Assembly (NCBI GenBank): GCA_030040425.1
Contig: JASHTS010000112.1
Location: 55,449-119,448, forward strand
Reading direction: 5' to 3'
Length of the DNA stretch: 64,000 nucleotides
Source of the DNA: Acidobacteriaceae bacterium
GTDB taxonomy: Bacteria > Acidobacteriota > Terriglobia > Terriglobales > Acidobacteriaceae
Position numbers and translations under genes: made by a program. The notes beneath the pieces are model-generated. The model did no database searches. It was not told the origin of the DNA and saw only the letters and a list, made by a program, of their open reading frames with translations. Of this stretch, positions 49,024 through 58,949 are shown piece by piece. Positions within the stretch are counted from its first letter, which is position 1. Every line of letters begins with the position of its first letter.

Positions 49024-49394
49024 AAGCAGCCTCCAATCGACGACCCAGAGCGAGATATGAAGCCGTTACGGCGAGCAGCCGGCCTAGGGTGCAAGCCAAA
49101 GCCCTCATGAGCCCGTCGGTGATTTCGCGTCAAAATCGCGTGGCGAGAGTTGCAAAATAGGAGGAAAATCAGCCGGACCGAAAAGTCATAGCTAAGCTGC
49201 ATCTTCCAGGGGATGTAGCATATGCATCCGCCCAGAGCGGTCATTGTGGACTCGTTGGGAAGTAATGTTTCGAAAGTTCAGTGGAGTTCGCAAGTTCCGA
49301 GTTCCTTCCTTTTTATTCCCCTGCAAGTTCTAGACAATAAAGAGGAAACTGTGTAACATTCTTCCTACTCTCCCCTGAGGTGAATCGGCTGCCC

Positions 49395-52367
49395 ATGCGC
49401 TCTACGCGACAAGGAGAGCGTCTGGCCCTCTGGTCGGCCTTCGAGTTCGACCTTGGGACACTCGGACTGCGGAAACACGGAATCCGGCTTCGACTGGAGC
49501 AGAAGCCGGCGCAGGTGTTGGCGCGTCTCCTCGAGGAGCCGGGACAGCTCGTCGGAAGGGACGAGTTGGTAGACCTCCTCTGGCCCGGTGAACAGCATGG
49601 GGATTTCGACCAGCGTTTGAACAAGGCCATTCATAAGCTCCGTTGCGGTCTCGGAGACGACCCCGGGGATCCCCGGTTCGTGCAAACGTTGAGCGGTTAT
49701 GGATACCGATTCATCGCAGAAGTGGAGTTCGTGAGCCGCAACGGCCGATCAGTCCCTGCATTGGTCCCCAATGGGACGGTCCGGCACGATAGCCCGCCTC
49801 ACTCAAGACGGTTTGATCCTTCTGCCGAAGGCAAAGAACCGGATACATATGCGCCGGAACATTCACCTGGCCGCACGGGCACGCATCCGCATCATGCCGG
49901 GATGCGAACCTCGTTGGAAGGCGCGTGGGCACGAGCCCCGATTTCACTGCACCTCGGCGGGCAAAAGTTTTGGACGATTGCGGCGGGGCTGGCGATCGCG
50001 GCGGCTCTGTTTACAACTTGGATCCTGCATAAGACCAAACAATGGGCGGGCGGGCGCCGATCTGTTGCGGTTCTGCGCTTCACCAACCTGAGCGGAAACC
50101 CGGCCGACCAGTGGCTTTCGACCGCGCTATCGAACTGGCTGTCAAGCGAACTGGCTGCAGGATCGGGACTGCGCGCAATCTCACAGGAACAGATCGCGCA
50201 ATTCTGGTCAGAGCACGGGCTGAGCGATCCCGATCAGGTCAGCCCGAGCTTGCTCGGCAGGATGAACCATGACCTGGGGTCCGACCTTGTACTGACCGGT
50301 TCCTATGCCACATCGGGAACCGATGGCCAGAGCAGAATTCGAGTGGATGTGCAGATGCACGACGCCCGTTCGGGCCAGCTTCTGTTTGTCGTGAGCGCAT
50401 CAGGTTCCCGTACGGAGATTTTCGATCTCGCGTCAAGTGCGGGAGTTCAGTTGAGAAGAAAACTCGGACTCGATGCTCTGGACAGCTCAAACCTGGTCTC
50501 GATGCGCGCCATCTTGCCCACCAATCCCGACGCGGCCCGCTTCTATGCCGAAGGCACCGAAGAGATCGAAAGATACGATCCTGTCGATGCGCGCGTCCTG
50601 CTCGAGAGGGCGGTTGCCTTGGAGCCGGAGCACGCGCTGACTCATGCAGCTTTGAGCACCGCCAATACGATGCTCGGCTTTTCTGAGGACGCGAGAACCG
50701 AGGCAAAGAGCGCTCTCGCGCTCTCCGCCAGTCTGCCTACGGAACAGCGGCTGCTCGTACAGGGTCAATTCGACGAGGCGAACTACGAGTGGGACAAAGC
50801 GGTCGAGGTCTACTCCAGGCTGTTTCAGCTTTTCCCGGACAACGTCGAAAACGGAATTCGCCTTGCTCATGCTCAAACGCTGGCCGGAAAGCCCCTGGTG
50901 GCGCTCGACACCATCGCTCTGATTCATCAGGCGCCGTTCGGATCAGACGACGAGGCCAGAATCGATCTTGCGGAGGCGGCGGCTGCCGCGTCTGTTTCGG
51001 ACTTCCGCCGCCAAAGGAACGCCGCTGTGCGCGCGGCGGAGCTGGCCCGCACGTCGCAGGCAACGGAGCTGGTTGCCCGCGCCGAGGAAGAGCAAGGCGA
51101 AGCCCTCAGAGCTCTGGGAAGCGTTGCCGAGGCCATGACCTTGTGGAAGGACGCGCAGACCCGGTACACGGCCATCGGAGACCGTTCCGCCGTGGCACGC
51201 CTGCTCATCGATCAGGGCCGTGTGCACTGGGAGCAGGGTGATCCTGAGGGAGCGGAAGACAGCTACACCGATGCGGTTCTCATGAGCGAGAAGATCGGGG
51301 ATGAAGCCAACCACGGACGCGCTCTTGCGGCGCTTGCGCAAGTCAGGATGTACTACGTCGGGTGGGCCGAAGGGGAAAAGCTCTGCAATCAGGCACTGTC
51401 GATCTTTCGACGGACGGGCAACAAAGAGGAAGAGGCCTATACGCTAAGCCTGATGGCCGATATTTTATTTACTCACCATGCACAGGCAATCAGCCTTTAC
51501 CAGCAGTCGCTCCAGCTGAGTCGAGAGGTGAATGACCGCAGCCGCATCGCTGGACGTTTGATGGACCTTGGAATTGAGGCCACCGTTCAGGGAAAGCTGA
51601 GTTCGGCAGACAACTATCTGCAGCAATCCCTGGCCCTCTTTCGCCAAACCGGCGAAAGAAACAGGGAAGGACTTCAGCTGAATTTGCTTGCCATCGTTCG
51701 CACGTGGCAAGGCCGGCTCGAAGAGGCTGACAGCCTGTCAGCCCAGGCGGTTGCAATTTTGGGCGCCGTCGGCGATCCCGTTCCCCTTGCCCAAAGCCGC
51801 GAAACCCGCGGAATCGTGCAAATGGAAAAGGCGCGGCTCGTTGACGCCGAAGCCACACTGAAGCTTGCGATCGAAGAACACCGGAACGCCAATAACCCGG
51901 GAGGTGTCGCGATTGCCTCCGGTCAACTGGCCGAGGTCCTGCTCAAAGAGGGAAAGACCGCGGAAAGCCTGGAGGCTCTTCGCGTATACGACGCGTGGCT
52001 GCGGGACGCCTCCAAAACGGAGTTGATTGCTGGAGAACACGTCACGCAAAGAGCCATCGTTGGGGCGCTCTTGGATGCGCACGGCGGCAAATTCGAGCGG
52101 GCAAGGAACGAGGCCTTGACGGCCGTGAGTCAAGCCCTGGCGGCGGATCAAGGAAGCATGCTGATGAAGGCCCGGCTCGCCCTCGGCGAGATTGAATTGC
52201 AGGGCGCCGACCGGGCTGCGGGCCGCCGCGATCTGAATTCTCTTGCGGCGAAAGCAGAAAGCACCGGATTCGGTTTGATCGGTCGGGCTGCACAACAGAC
52301 GATCGCAGCCTACGATCAAAACAGCGCACACGCTTCGAGCCCGATAGAAGCTTCCGGTCGCAATTGA
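49395..52367 (+). CDS. CadC-like regulator: OmpR-type winged helix, TM helix, TolB/FlgO-like and TPR domains
   Basis: FEFDLGTLGLRKHGIRLRLEQKPAQVLARLLEEPGQLVGRDELVDLLWPGEQHGDFDQRLNKAIHKLRCGLGDDPGDPRFVQTLSGYGYRFIAEV; TM FWTIAAGLAIAAALFTTWILH; VAVLRFTNLSGNPADQWLSTALSNWLSSEL; TPRs. Alternative GTG start at 49380. Confidence 0.9.
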   Translation: MRSTRQGERLALWSAFEFDLGTLGLRKHGIRLRLEQKPAQVLARLLEEPGQLVGRDELVDLLWPGEQHGDFDQRLNKAIHKLRCGLGDDPGDPRFVQTLSGYGYRFIAEVEFVSRNGRSVPALVPNGTVRHDSPPHSRRFDPSAEGKEPDTYAPEHSPGRTGTHPHHAGMRTSLEGAWARAPISLHLGGQKFWTIAAGLAIAAALFTTWILHKTKQWAGGRRSVAVLRFTNLSGNPADQWLSTALSNWLSSELAAGSGLRAISQEQIAQFWSEHGLSDPDQVSPSLLGRMNHDLGSDLVLTGSYATSGTDGQSRIRVDVQMHDARSGQLLFVVSASGSRTEIFDLASSAGVQLRRKLGLDALDSSNLVSMRAILPTNPDAARFYAEGTEEIERYDPVDARVLLERAVALEPEHALTHAALSTANTMLGFSEDARTEAKSALALSASLPTEQRLLVQGQFDEANYEWDKAVEVYSRLFQLFPDNVENGIRLAHAQTLAGKPLVALDTIALIHQAPFGSDDEARIDLAEAAAAASVSDFRRQRNAAVRAAELARTSQATELVARAEEEQGEALRALGSVAEAMTLWKDAQTRYTAIGDRSAVARLLIDQGRVHWEQGDPEGAEDSYTDAVLMSEKIGDEANHGRALAALAQVRMYYVGWAEGEKLCNQALSIFRRTGNKEEEAYTLSLMADILFTHHAQAISLYQQSLQLSREVNDRSRIAGRLMDLGIEATVQGKLSSADNYLQQSLALFRQTGERNREGLQLNLLAIVRTWQGRLEEADSLSAQAVAILGAVGDPVPLAQSRETRGIVQMEKARLVDAEATLKLAIEEHRNANNPGGVAIASGQLAEVLLKEGKTAESLEALRVYDAWLRDASKTELIAGEHVTQRAIVGALLDAHGGKFERARNEALTAVSQALAADQGSMLMKARLALGEIELQGADRAAGRRDLNSLAAKAESTGFGLIGRAAQQTIAAYDQNSAHASSPIEASGRN

Positions 52368-52661
52368 ATCCTGCGCCTGGCTTGCCCAACCGCCGGCGCC
52401 CGCCGACGGCAATCCAAGAAGATTGAGCGGCCGATCTCGACCTTTCGGACGATGCCCGCCTCTTCGACTCCGCTACATTTGCCAAGACGCTCGGTCCGCT
52501 TGCCGGCCGCGACTGGGATGCATCGGTTCCATACAGTTTTTCCTCTTTTGACGAGTCGCCATGGCAGAGTCGGCGCAGGAAAAGCCCGTCGTGCGAACCT
52601 GGAACTGCGCTGGTTGAACTTTTGATTTGACCTGTTTGCGGCGGGAGGGTATGCTCCGGCA

Positions 52662-53087
52662 ATGATCCCTACGGCCGGCCTGAATGTAGCCAAGATCAAG
52701 CAGAACATTGAGGCGTATTGGTTGCAGGACCCGAAGATGAACGGGCCTGTAAAGATCATCTCCGCTGCGCGTGCGGCGAGCCTTGGCGCCCGGCCTGGCC
52801 AGGTCATTCCAGTCGGCGGGTGCGTCGTCTCCGCGAAATTTGTGCTGGGCAGACCGCTGGCAACCGTCGAGAAGATTCTCGGCCTCAAGACCGGGGAGCT
52901 CAGCGGCGGCGGAGCTCTGCTGCGCCTGAACCGCTTCCCGAAGCCCAATGAATTCGATCTGGCCGGCTACACGAATGTGGCCGCCTACCCTGGGTATCCT
53001 CCGGGTCTGGGATCGAATCAGTGGGTTGTGAACGCAAGCATCCCGGCTACGGTTGAGAAACTGGCGGGTCCGGGAGGAACGCTCTGA
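52662..53087 (+). CDS. Hypothetical protein (141 aa)
   Basis: ORF with GGGAGGG upstream of ATG; MIPTAGLNVAKIKQNIEAYWLQDPKMNGPVKIISAARAASLGARPGQ... No family recognised. Confidence 0.6.
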   Translation: MIPTAGLNVAKIKQNIEAYWLQDPKMNGPVKIISAARAASLGARPGQVIPVGGCVVSAKFVLGRPLATVEKILGLKTGELSGGGALLRLNRFPKPNEFDLAGYTNVAAYPGYPPGLGSNQWVVNASIPATVEKLAGPGGTL

Positions 53088-53247
53088 TCCCTCTGCCGAT
53101 CGGCCGGCCAACGCTCCCGCATCTCTCCGTCTCATTTTCCAATCGAATCGGTGGGCGCGTCGATAATCCTGGGCGTATACCCTATCCTGCGGCCCTCGCG
53201 CTCGCCGGCGCGGTCCCCCTCCATGGTCTTGCGCGGGAGTCTGGAAC

Positions 53248-53970
53248 ATGAATCGCATGATTCGCGCGGCGTACCGGCGGCTGGGAATTCTGCATGTGGG
53301 AAGGCGCCGGGTCCGCGACCTGATGGATTTCATCGAGGACCGCAGAATCACGCTGGTGATCGACGTGGGCGCGAATGTGGGCCAGTTCGGCGACTGGCTG
53401 CGCCGGAACGGATATCGGGGCAAGATTCTTTCCTTTGAGCCCGGGCGCGTGGAGTACGCTGCTCTTGCACAGAGGGCGGAAGGCGACGGCAACTGGGAAG
53501 CCTTCCACTGCGGGCTGGGCGCGGCATCGGGAACGGCGGTTCTGCACGTCTCCAAGCTTTCCGTGTTCAATTCATTTCTGGGGCTGAGCGCGGCGGCCAG
53601 GCTGCACGACGAGCGCATGGCCGTGGACCATACGGAAGAAATCGCGGTGCGCACCCTGGATGAGATCGATGTGCCGGCGGCGGAAAACGTCCTGCTGAAG
53701 ATCGATACGCAGGGATATGAGAGGCAGGTGCTCGAGGGCGGCCGGCTGAGCCTTGCGCGTATGAGCGGCATCCTCATGGAACTGCCCGTGATTGGCACGT
53801 ATGAAGGCGAGTGGGCGTTCCATGAGGCGCTCCGGTACATGGCCGAAGCAGGCTTTGTGCCGGCGCAGATGCAGCCGGTGGGCTTTCACACGGCGGATAC
53901 GGTGGCGGCGGTGGAGTTCGACTGCCTGTTTCGGCCGCGCAGCGAGATTGATGGCAAAGCAGCGAATTAG
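53248..53970 (+). CDS. FkbM family methyltransferase
   Basis: LVIDVGANVGQFGDWLRRNGYRGKILSFEPG, LLKIDTQGYERQVLEGG, C-terminal FDCLFR. Confidence 0.92.
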   Translation: MNRMIRAAYRRLGILHVGRRRVRDLMDFIEDRRITLVIDVGANVGQFGDWLRRNGYRGKILSFEPGRVEYAALAQRAEGDGNWEAFHCGLGAASGTAVLHVSKLSVFNSFLGLSAAARLHDERMAVDHTEEIAVRTLDEIDVPAAENVLLKIDTQGYERQVLEGGRLSLARMSGILMELPVIGTYEGEWAFHEALRYMAEAGFVPAQMQPVGFHTADTVAAVEFDCLFRPRSEIDGKAAN

Positions 53971-53988
53971 CCGCCTGGCGAATGAGCA

Positions 53989-54020
53989 AGTCGGCAAGGC
54001 AGCGAGTCGGCAAGGCAGCG
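53989..54020. repeat. Two tandem copies of AGTCGGCAAGGCAGCG
   Basis: Exact 16-bp unit at 53989-54004 and 54005-54020 in the intergenic gap. Confidence 0.8.
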
Positions 54021-54063
54021 AGTTCGCACGTCAGCGCGTCACGCTTCCGCCGCAGTCGGTCCC

Positions 54064-54663
54064 CTATTTTCCCAGGAAATCGATGGGCACGGTGATGGTC
54101 TTGGGAGGCAGGCACTGGTTGTCATTGCAGGCCTGGTAGTGGAGTTTGGCCTGGATGGCGTGCTCGCCCGCCTCGGCGATAAGGCGCGCGCGGATGACGA
54201 AGTCGCCGGTGTAGACGCTGAGTTTCGTGGTGGGGTCGATGGGAAGCGTGATCTCGACGCCGGCCGGGTAGTCTGTTGCCTCGAGGCGCACGCCGGCGCC
54301 GGCAGGCAGCGAGAGCGTCGTGGGAATGAGGAACGTGCTCGAGGGCGTGTGCGAGTTGATGTGCATCCCTTGCGCAACGCGAAAGTGCAGGCTTACCGCG
54401 CTGGGCTTGCCGGCAGGAATGGTCACCTGCGTGGGGTAGAGATAAGCGACCGAGGCGGTCGCGAGGGGCGAGCGCTCGGGCGGATTGGCGGGAACGATCT
54501 GCGCGCGCGATTCCAGCGCCAGGAGAAAAACGACGAAGACAGCGGCGGCGCGGAGGCTGCGTGCGGCCAACTTTATGAGCGGTTGAGATGCCTCGGTTTC
54601 CCGGGTCTCAAAAGCGAGACCTGGGGCGTCCGCTGCTCGCGCCGATAAATACGTCTGGCTCAT
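54064..54663 (-). CDS. Secreted/membrane-anchored DsbD N-terminal-like (DsbC-type) domain protein
   Basis: ORF 54064..54801; ATG at 54663 (MSQTYLSARAADAPG) lies next to the upstream stop (TGACATG). LHFRVAQGMHINSHTPSSTFLIPTTLSL, LHYQACNDNQCLPPKTITVPIDFLGK. Confidence 0.8.
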   Translation of the reverse strand: MSQTYLSARAADAPGLAFETRETEASQPLIKLAARSLRAAAVFVVFLLALESRAQIVPANPPERSPLATASVAYLYPTQVTIPAGKPSAVSLHFRVAQGMHINSHTPSSTFLIPTTLSLPAGAGVRLEATDYPAGVEITLPIDPTTKLSVYTGDFVIRARLIAEAGEHAIQAKLHYQACNDNQCLPPKTITVPIDFLGK

Positions 54664-54664
54664 G

Positions 54665-55348
54665 TCACTGCGCGAGGGCCTTCTTGATGTTGGCTTCCAT
54701 CGCGCTTTCCGAGGAGAGCCCCATCTGCGCGGCAACCACGGTTCCCTTGCGATCGATGAAGAAGGACGTGGGCAGCGCGTCCACGCCGCCGTAGGGTTCA
54801 CTGATGCTGTCGCCGTCGATGAGCACCGGATAAGGCATCTTCATCTGCTGAACGAATCGGGCGACGTCGGCTTTGTCCTTGACCCAGCCGGCCTTGTCGC
54901 TGGGCTTGAGATCGTCGCCCTCGGCGTCGACGCCGAGGACCTCGAAACCCTGGGATGCGTACTTATCGCGCAACGCGACCAGCCAGGGAGTCTCGATCTT
55001 GCAGGGGCCGCACCAGGTGGCCCAGAAGTTGACGAGCACGGCTTTGCCGCGGTAACTGGCGAGCGAGACTTTCTTTCCTGCCAGATCGTCGAGAGCGAAG
55101 GCCGGCGCGAGTTTGCCCTGGAGACTGGTGGCGGCATTGGCGAAGGGCGAGCCCGAAGGCGCGTCTGGATCGGCGGCAACCGAGGCGTCGGCGATCAGCT
55201 CGCCCTGGTGCTCGGCGAGGATGCGGGCACGCGCGGCGGCCTGCTCACGGTATTCCCAGTTGGCCCACCCGGCCCAGGCAAAGATCGCAAAGAGAAGGAG
55301 AACGATGCCAAGAACCAGCGTGTTGCGGCGGATGGGGAGAGACTTCAT
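54665..55348 (-). CDS. TlpA-like thiol:disulfide oxidoreductase (thioredoxin fold)
   Basis: KAVLVNFWATWCGPCKIETPWLVAL (CxxC), signal-anchor NTLVLGIVLLLFAIFAWAGWANW. Start 55348 (MKSLPIRRN) preferred over 55378. Confidence 0.93.
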   Translation of the reverse strand: MKSLPIRRNTLVLGIVLLLFAIFAWAGWANWEYREQAAARARILAEHQGELIADASVAADPDAPSGSPFANAATSLQGKLAPAFALDDLAGKKVSLASYRGKAVLVNFWATWCGPCKIETPWLVALRDKYASQGFEVLGVDAEGDDLKPSDKAGWVKDKADVARFVQQMKMPYPVLIDGDSISEPYGGVDALPTSFFIDRKGTVVAAQMGLSSESAMEANIKKALAQ

Positions 55349-55460
55349 GCTTCTATTGTACGTAAGGGCAGGGAGCAAGGGAACAAGAGAACAAGGGAGC
55401 GAGGGAACTAATTCCTGATCCCTGATCCCTGCTCCCTGCGTTTGTTACCATCAGAAGCCG

Positions 55461-56462
55461 ATGAGTCCACGAGAGCAGGAGGCACCGGAACCCTTTGAGC
55501 CGGCGGCGCTGGTGCGCACGGAGGCGGCGGCGCTCGAAGCGCTCGCCCAGCGGCTTGAATCTGCGATGGCAGAACCGTTTGCCCGCGCCGTGGAGCTGGT
55601 GCTGCGCTGCGGCGAGGCCAACGGACGCGTGGTGGTGACGGGAATGGGCAAGAGCGGAATCATCGCGCAGAAGATTGCAGCCACACTGAGCTCCACTGGA
55701 TCGCCGGCGCTGTTCCTGCATCCGGCCGAAGCCGTGCACGGCGACGTGGGCGTGGTGCTCAAAGGCGACGTGGTGATTGCCCTCTCGGCAAGCGGCGAGA
55801 CGGAGGAGATTCTGCGCCTTCTGGCCACCGTGAAGCGCAAGGGCGATGCGCTGGTGAGCTTCTGCTGCAATCTTGAATCGACTTTGGCGCAGGCCAGCGA
55901 TATTGCGCTCGACTGCGGCGTGGAGCGCGAGGCCTGCGGGCTGAACCTGGCGCCGACGGCCTCGACGACGACGATGCTGGCGCTGGGCGACGCGCTGGCC
56001 GTTGCCGTGAGCCTGCGCAAGGGATTCCGCGCGGAGGATTTTGCCGAGCTGCATCCGGGCGGCAAGCTGGGCAAGCGATTGGCCAAGGTCCGTGACCTGA
56101 TGCACGCCGGCGCGGATGTGCCGGTGGTTGCGCCCGCGACACGCATGGCCGATGTGATCTATGAGATGTCGTCCAAGAAGCTGGGTATGACGACGGTGCA
56201 GGAAGATGGCCGACTGCGTGGCGTGATCAGCGATGGTGATTTGCGCAGGCTGCTGGAGCGCGAGGGCGGCGCGGCCTTGAGCAAAACGGCGGGCGAGGCG
56301 ATGAATGCGCGCCCGAAGACCATTGGCGGCGACGAGCTGGCGGCGCGCGCGCTGGCGATTATGGAAGAGAAGAAGATCACATCGCTGGTGGCGGTGGACG
56401 CGGAGATGCGCGTGGAAGGCGTGGTGCATCTGCACGATCTGTGGGGCGTGGAGATGATCTGA
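55461..56462 (+). CDS. kdsD: KpsF/GutQ family arabinose-5-phosphate isomerase (SIS plus CBS domains)
   Basis: GRVVVTGMGKSGIIAQKIAATLSSTGSPALFLHPAEAVHGDVGVV; paired CBS domains at C-term. Confidence 0.93.
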   Translation: MSPREQEAPEPFEPAALVRTEAAALEALAQRLESAMAEPFARAVELVLRCGEANGRVVVTGMGKSGIIAQKIAATLSSTGSPALFLHPAEAVHGDVGVVLKGDVVIALSASGETEEILRLLATVKRKGDALVSFCCNLESTLAQASDIALDCGVEREACGLNLAPTASTTTMLALGDALAVAVSLRKGFRAEDFAELHPGGKLGKRLAKVRDLMHAGADVPVVAPATRMADVIYEMSSKKLGMTTVQEDGRLRGVISDGDLRRLLEREGGAALSKTAGEAMNARPKTIGGDELAARALAIMEEKKITSLVAVDAEMRVEGVVHLHDLWGVEMI

Positions 56463-56526
56463 CCGGTCAGTGGTCAGTGGTCAGGGATCAGGGAGACCGG
56501 CTTGCCCGGCACTTGTTAAGAACCAA

Positions 56527-56578
56527 CCGCAGCTCTTTCGACTTCGTCCGCCGCGGCGGACTTCGCTCAGGATGACAA
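56527..56578. repeat. Dispersed palindromic repeat, copy 1
   Basis: CCGCAGCTCTTTCGACTTCGTCCGCCGCGGCGGACTTCGCTCAGGATGACA; contains GTCCGCCGCGGCGGAC palindrome; near match at 58811-58870. Confidence 0.8.
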
Positions 56579-56950
56579 TTTCATTTTGATTGCGAGCGCA
56601 GAGCGGAGCCACTCGTGTCAGCGTTGACCCATGCGTGTGCCGGGTGACACGGCGGGAGCCACGGCTCATTCTTGAGAGCCTTTGTTTTCAGTCACGGGAG
56701 ATTTGGCCCTCCACCTGCATTGCTTTCCGGGCAGAGGCAGACCAGGAGGCGAGAGGTGACGGCGGTCTCAGTCACAACGTGGCGTGCATTGGGGGCGACG
56801 GCCGAGAAGCCGCGTGAGCGCCGGCGAGACCGCAAACATTTAGAATGGAATCTGGACCATTCTATTGTCCTGCGTCCGCGTTCCACCGCGCGATTCCAAG
56901 TTCCCACGCGCTCAATGCAAACGGAGGAGAAAGCAAGTACGTCTTTTTCT

Positions 56951-58783
56951 ATGTATCGATGGTCGAAGCTGTTCATTCCCACACTGCGCGAGGCCCCGGC
57001 GGACGCCGAAGTGGCCAGCCACAAGCTTTTGGTGCGCGCCGGCTACATTCGCCAGCTGGGCGCGGGCCTCTACAACTACATCTTTCTCGGGCAGCGGTCG
57101 CTCAACAAGATCATTGCGATCGTGCGCGAGGAGATGAACAAGATCGGCCAGGAATTTTTCCTGCCTGCGCTTCTGCCCAAAGAGCCGTGGGCAGAGAGCG
57201 GGCGCTGGACGGCGATCGGCGAGAGCATGTTTCGCCTCAAGGATCGCAAGGGCGCCGACCTTTGCCTGGGCTTTACGCACGAAGAGATCATGACCACCAT
57301 GGCGCGCAGCGAATTGCGCAGCTACAAGCAACTGCCGCAGATCTGGTACCAGATCCAGACCAAGTTCCGCGACGAGCCGCGGCCCAAGTCGGGATTGCTG
57401 CGCGTGCGCCAGTTCATCATGAAGGACTCGTACTCCTACGACATGGATGAGGCGGGGCTGGACAAGAGCTACAACCTGCACGACGCGGCATATCGCGCCA
57501 TCTTCACGCGCTGCGGGCTGAAGTTTGTGGTGGTCGAGGCGGATTCGGGCGCGATGGGCGGATCGCAGTCGCAAGAGTTCATGGTGTACTCGGATGCGGG
57601 CGAGGACTTGATTGCGAGCTGTCCGGTCTGCGGTTATGCGGCGAATCTCGAGAAGGCAACTTCGTTGCTTCCTCCTTTAGAGGAGATGGTTGCTACCGGG
57701 GACGGGAAACCGGAGCTGGTGCACACGCCGGGGTGCGCGGCCATTCCCGATGTGGCCGCGTTCTTCCGGATTTCGCCGGCATGCGACATCAAGTGCGTGG
57801 CGTACATGGCGCTGAAACGCGGGGCAGCCGGGAAAGACGGCGCCAAGAAAGACGGCGGGCCGGAGAGCTGGCATGGCGTGGCGACTTTTCTGCGCGGCGA
57901 CCACCAGGTGAATGAGACCAAGCTCGCCGGCGCGCTGGGCGCTGCGGAGCTGCGCACCATGCAGGCCGAGGAGCTGAGCCGTTATTTCAACGGCCCGGCG
58001 GGGTACCTGGGTCCGGTGGGATTGAAGGTGGATGCGCAGCCGCTCGGGGATGGGCTGACGGTGGTGGCGGACAAGGCCCTCGAGGGCCGCAGGAACATGG
58101 TGTGCGGCGCCAACAAGCTCGACTACCACTTGCGCAACGTGACGCCGGGACGCGATTTTGGCTGGACGCTGATGACCGACATCCGCAGCGTGAACGAGGG
58201 CGAGGGATGCCCGTCAGGCCAGGACGGCAAACCTTGCGAAGGCAGGCTGGTGGTGGGCAAGGCCATTGAGACGGGACACATCTTCAAGCTCGGCGACAGA
58301 TACACGCGATCGATGGGCGCGCGGGTCCTGGACGAGAACGGCAGGGAAGTGACACCCGTCATGGGATGCTACGGGATCGGCATCGAGCGCATCCTGACGG
58401 CGGCCATCGAGCAGTCGAACGATGCGAACGGGTTCTGGCTGCCGGCGTCGATTGCGCCCTTCACGGTGGTGGTGACCATCACCAATGTTGCCGACGCGGC
58501 CCTCAGGGAGACGGGCGAAAAGCTCGCTGCAGAGCTTGAAAGCGCAGGACTTGATGTGCTGCTCGATGACCGGGACGAGCGCGCCGGCGTCAAATTCAAA
58601 GACGCGGACCTCGTCGGGATTCCCTACCGCATCAATGTAGGGAAGAAGGTTACGGAAGGGAAAGTGGAACTGGTGACGCGGGCCCGCGCGTACAGTGAGG
58701 ATGTGGCGCTCGATGAAGTGGCGGCGCTGGTCAAAAGGCGCGTGGACGAAGAGCTGCTCCTGGAGGCAGTTGTAGCGAAATGA
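56951..58783 (+). CDS. proS: Prolyl-tRNA synthetase (bacterial type with editing insertion)
   Basis: [128 protein letters not shown] opens at 56672; 56951 or 56915 more plausible. Confidence 0.97.
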   Translation: MYRWSKLFIPTLREAPADAEVASHKLLVRAGYIRQLGAGLYNYIFLGQRSLNKIIAIVREEMNKIGQEFFLPALLPKEPWAESGRWTAIGESMFRLKDRKGADLCLGFTHEEIMTTMARSELRSYKQLPQIWYQIQTKFRDEPRPKSGLLRVRQFIMKDSYSYDMDEAGLDKSYNLHDAAYRAIFTRCGLKFVVVEADSGAMGGSQSQEFMVYSDAGEDLIASCPVCGYAANLEKATSLLPPLEEMVATGDGKPELVHTPGCAAIPDVAAFFRISPACDIKCVAYMALKRGAAGKDGAKKDGGPESWHGVATFLRGDHQVNETKLAGALGAAELRTMQAEELSRYFNGPAGYLGPVGLKVDAQPLGDGLTVVADKALEGRRNMVCGANKLDYHLRNVTPGRDFGWTLMTDIRSVNEGEGCPSGQDGKPCEGRLVVGKAIETGHIFKLGDRYTRSMGARVLDENGREVTPVMGCYGIGIERILTAAIEQSNDANGFWLPASIAPFTVVVTITNVADAALRETGEKLAAELESAGLDVLLDDRDERAGVKFKDADLVGIPYRINVGKKVTEGKVELVTRARAYSEDVALDEVAALVKRRVDEELLLEAVVAK

Positions 58784-58810
58784 GAGACGCGGACCGCCTG
58801 CGAAGAGACA

Positions 58811-58870
58811 ACCGCAGATCCTTCGACTGCGGTCGTCCGCCGCGGCGGACGACCTTCGCTCAGGATGACA
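58811..58870. repeat. Dispersed palindromic repeat, copy 2
   Basis: ACCGCAGATCCTTCGACTGCGGTCGTCCGCCGCGGCGGACGACCTTCGCTCAGGATGACA; perfect 24-bp palindrome GGTCGTCCGCCGCGGCGGACGACC at 58831-58854. Confidence 0.85.
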
Positions 58871-58949
58871 GCGGTGTATCGGATAGCAGCGCTTGTGATG
58901 CGAACGTCGGAGGCCAAAGGAAGGCGGCAGACGTCTTGAGGGAGCAGGA

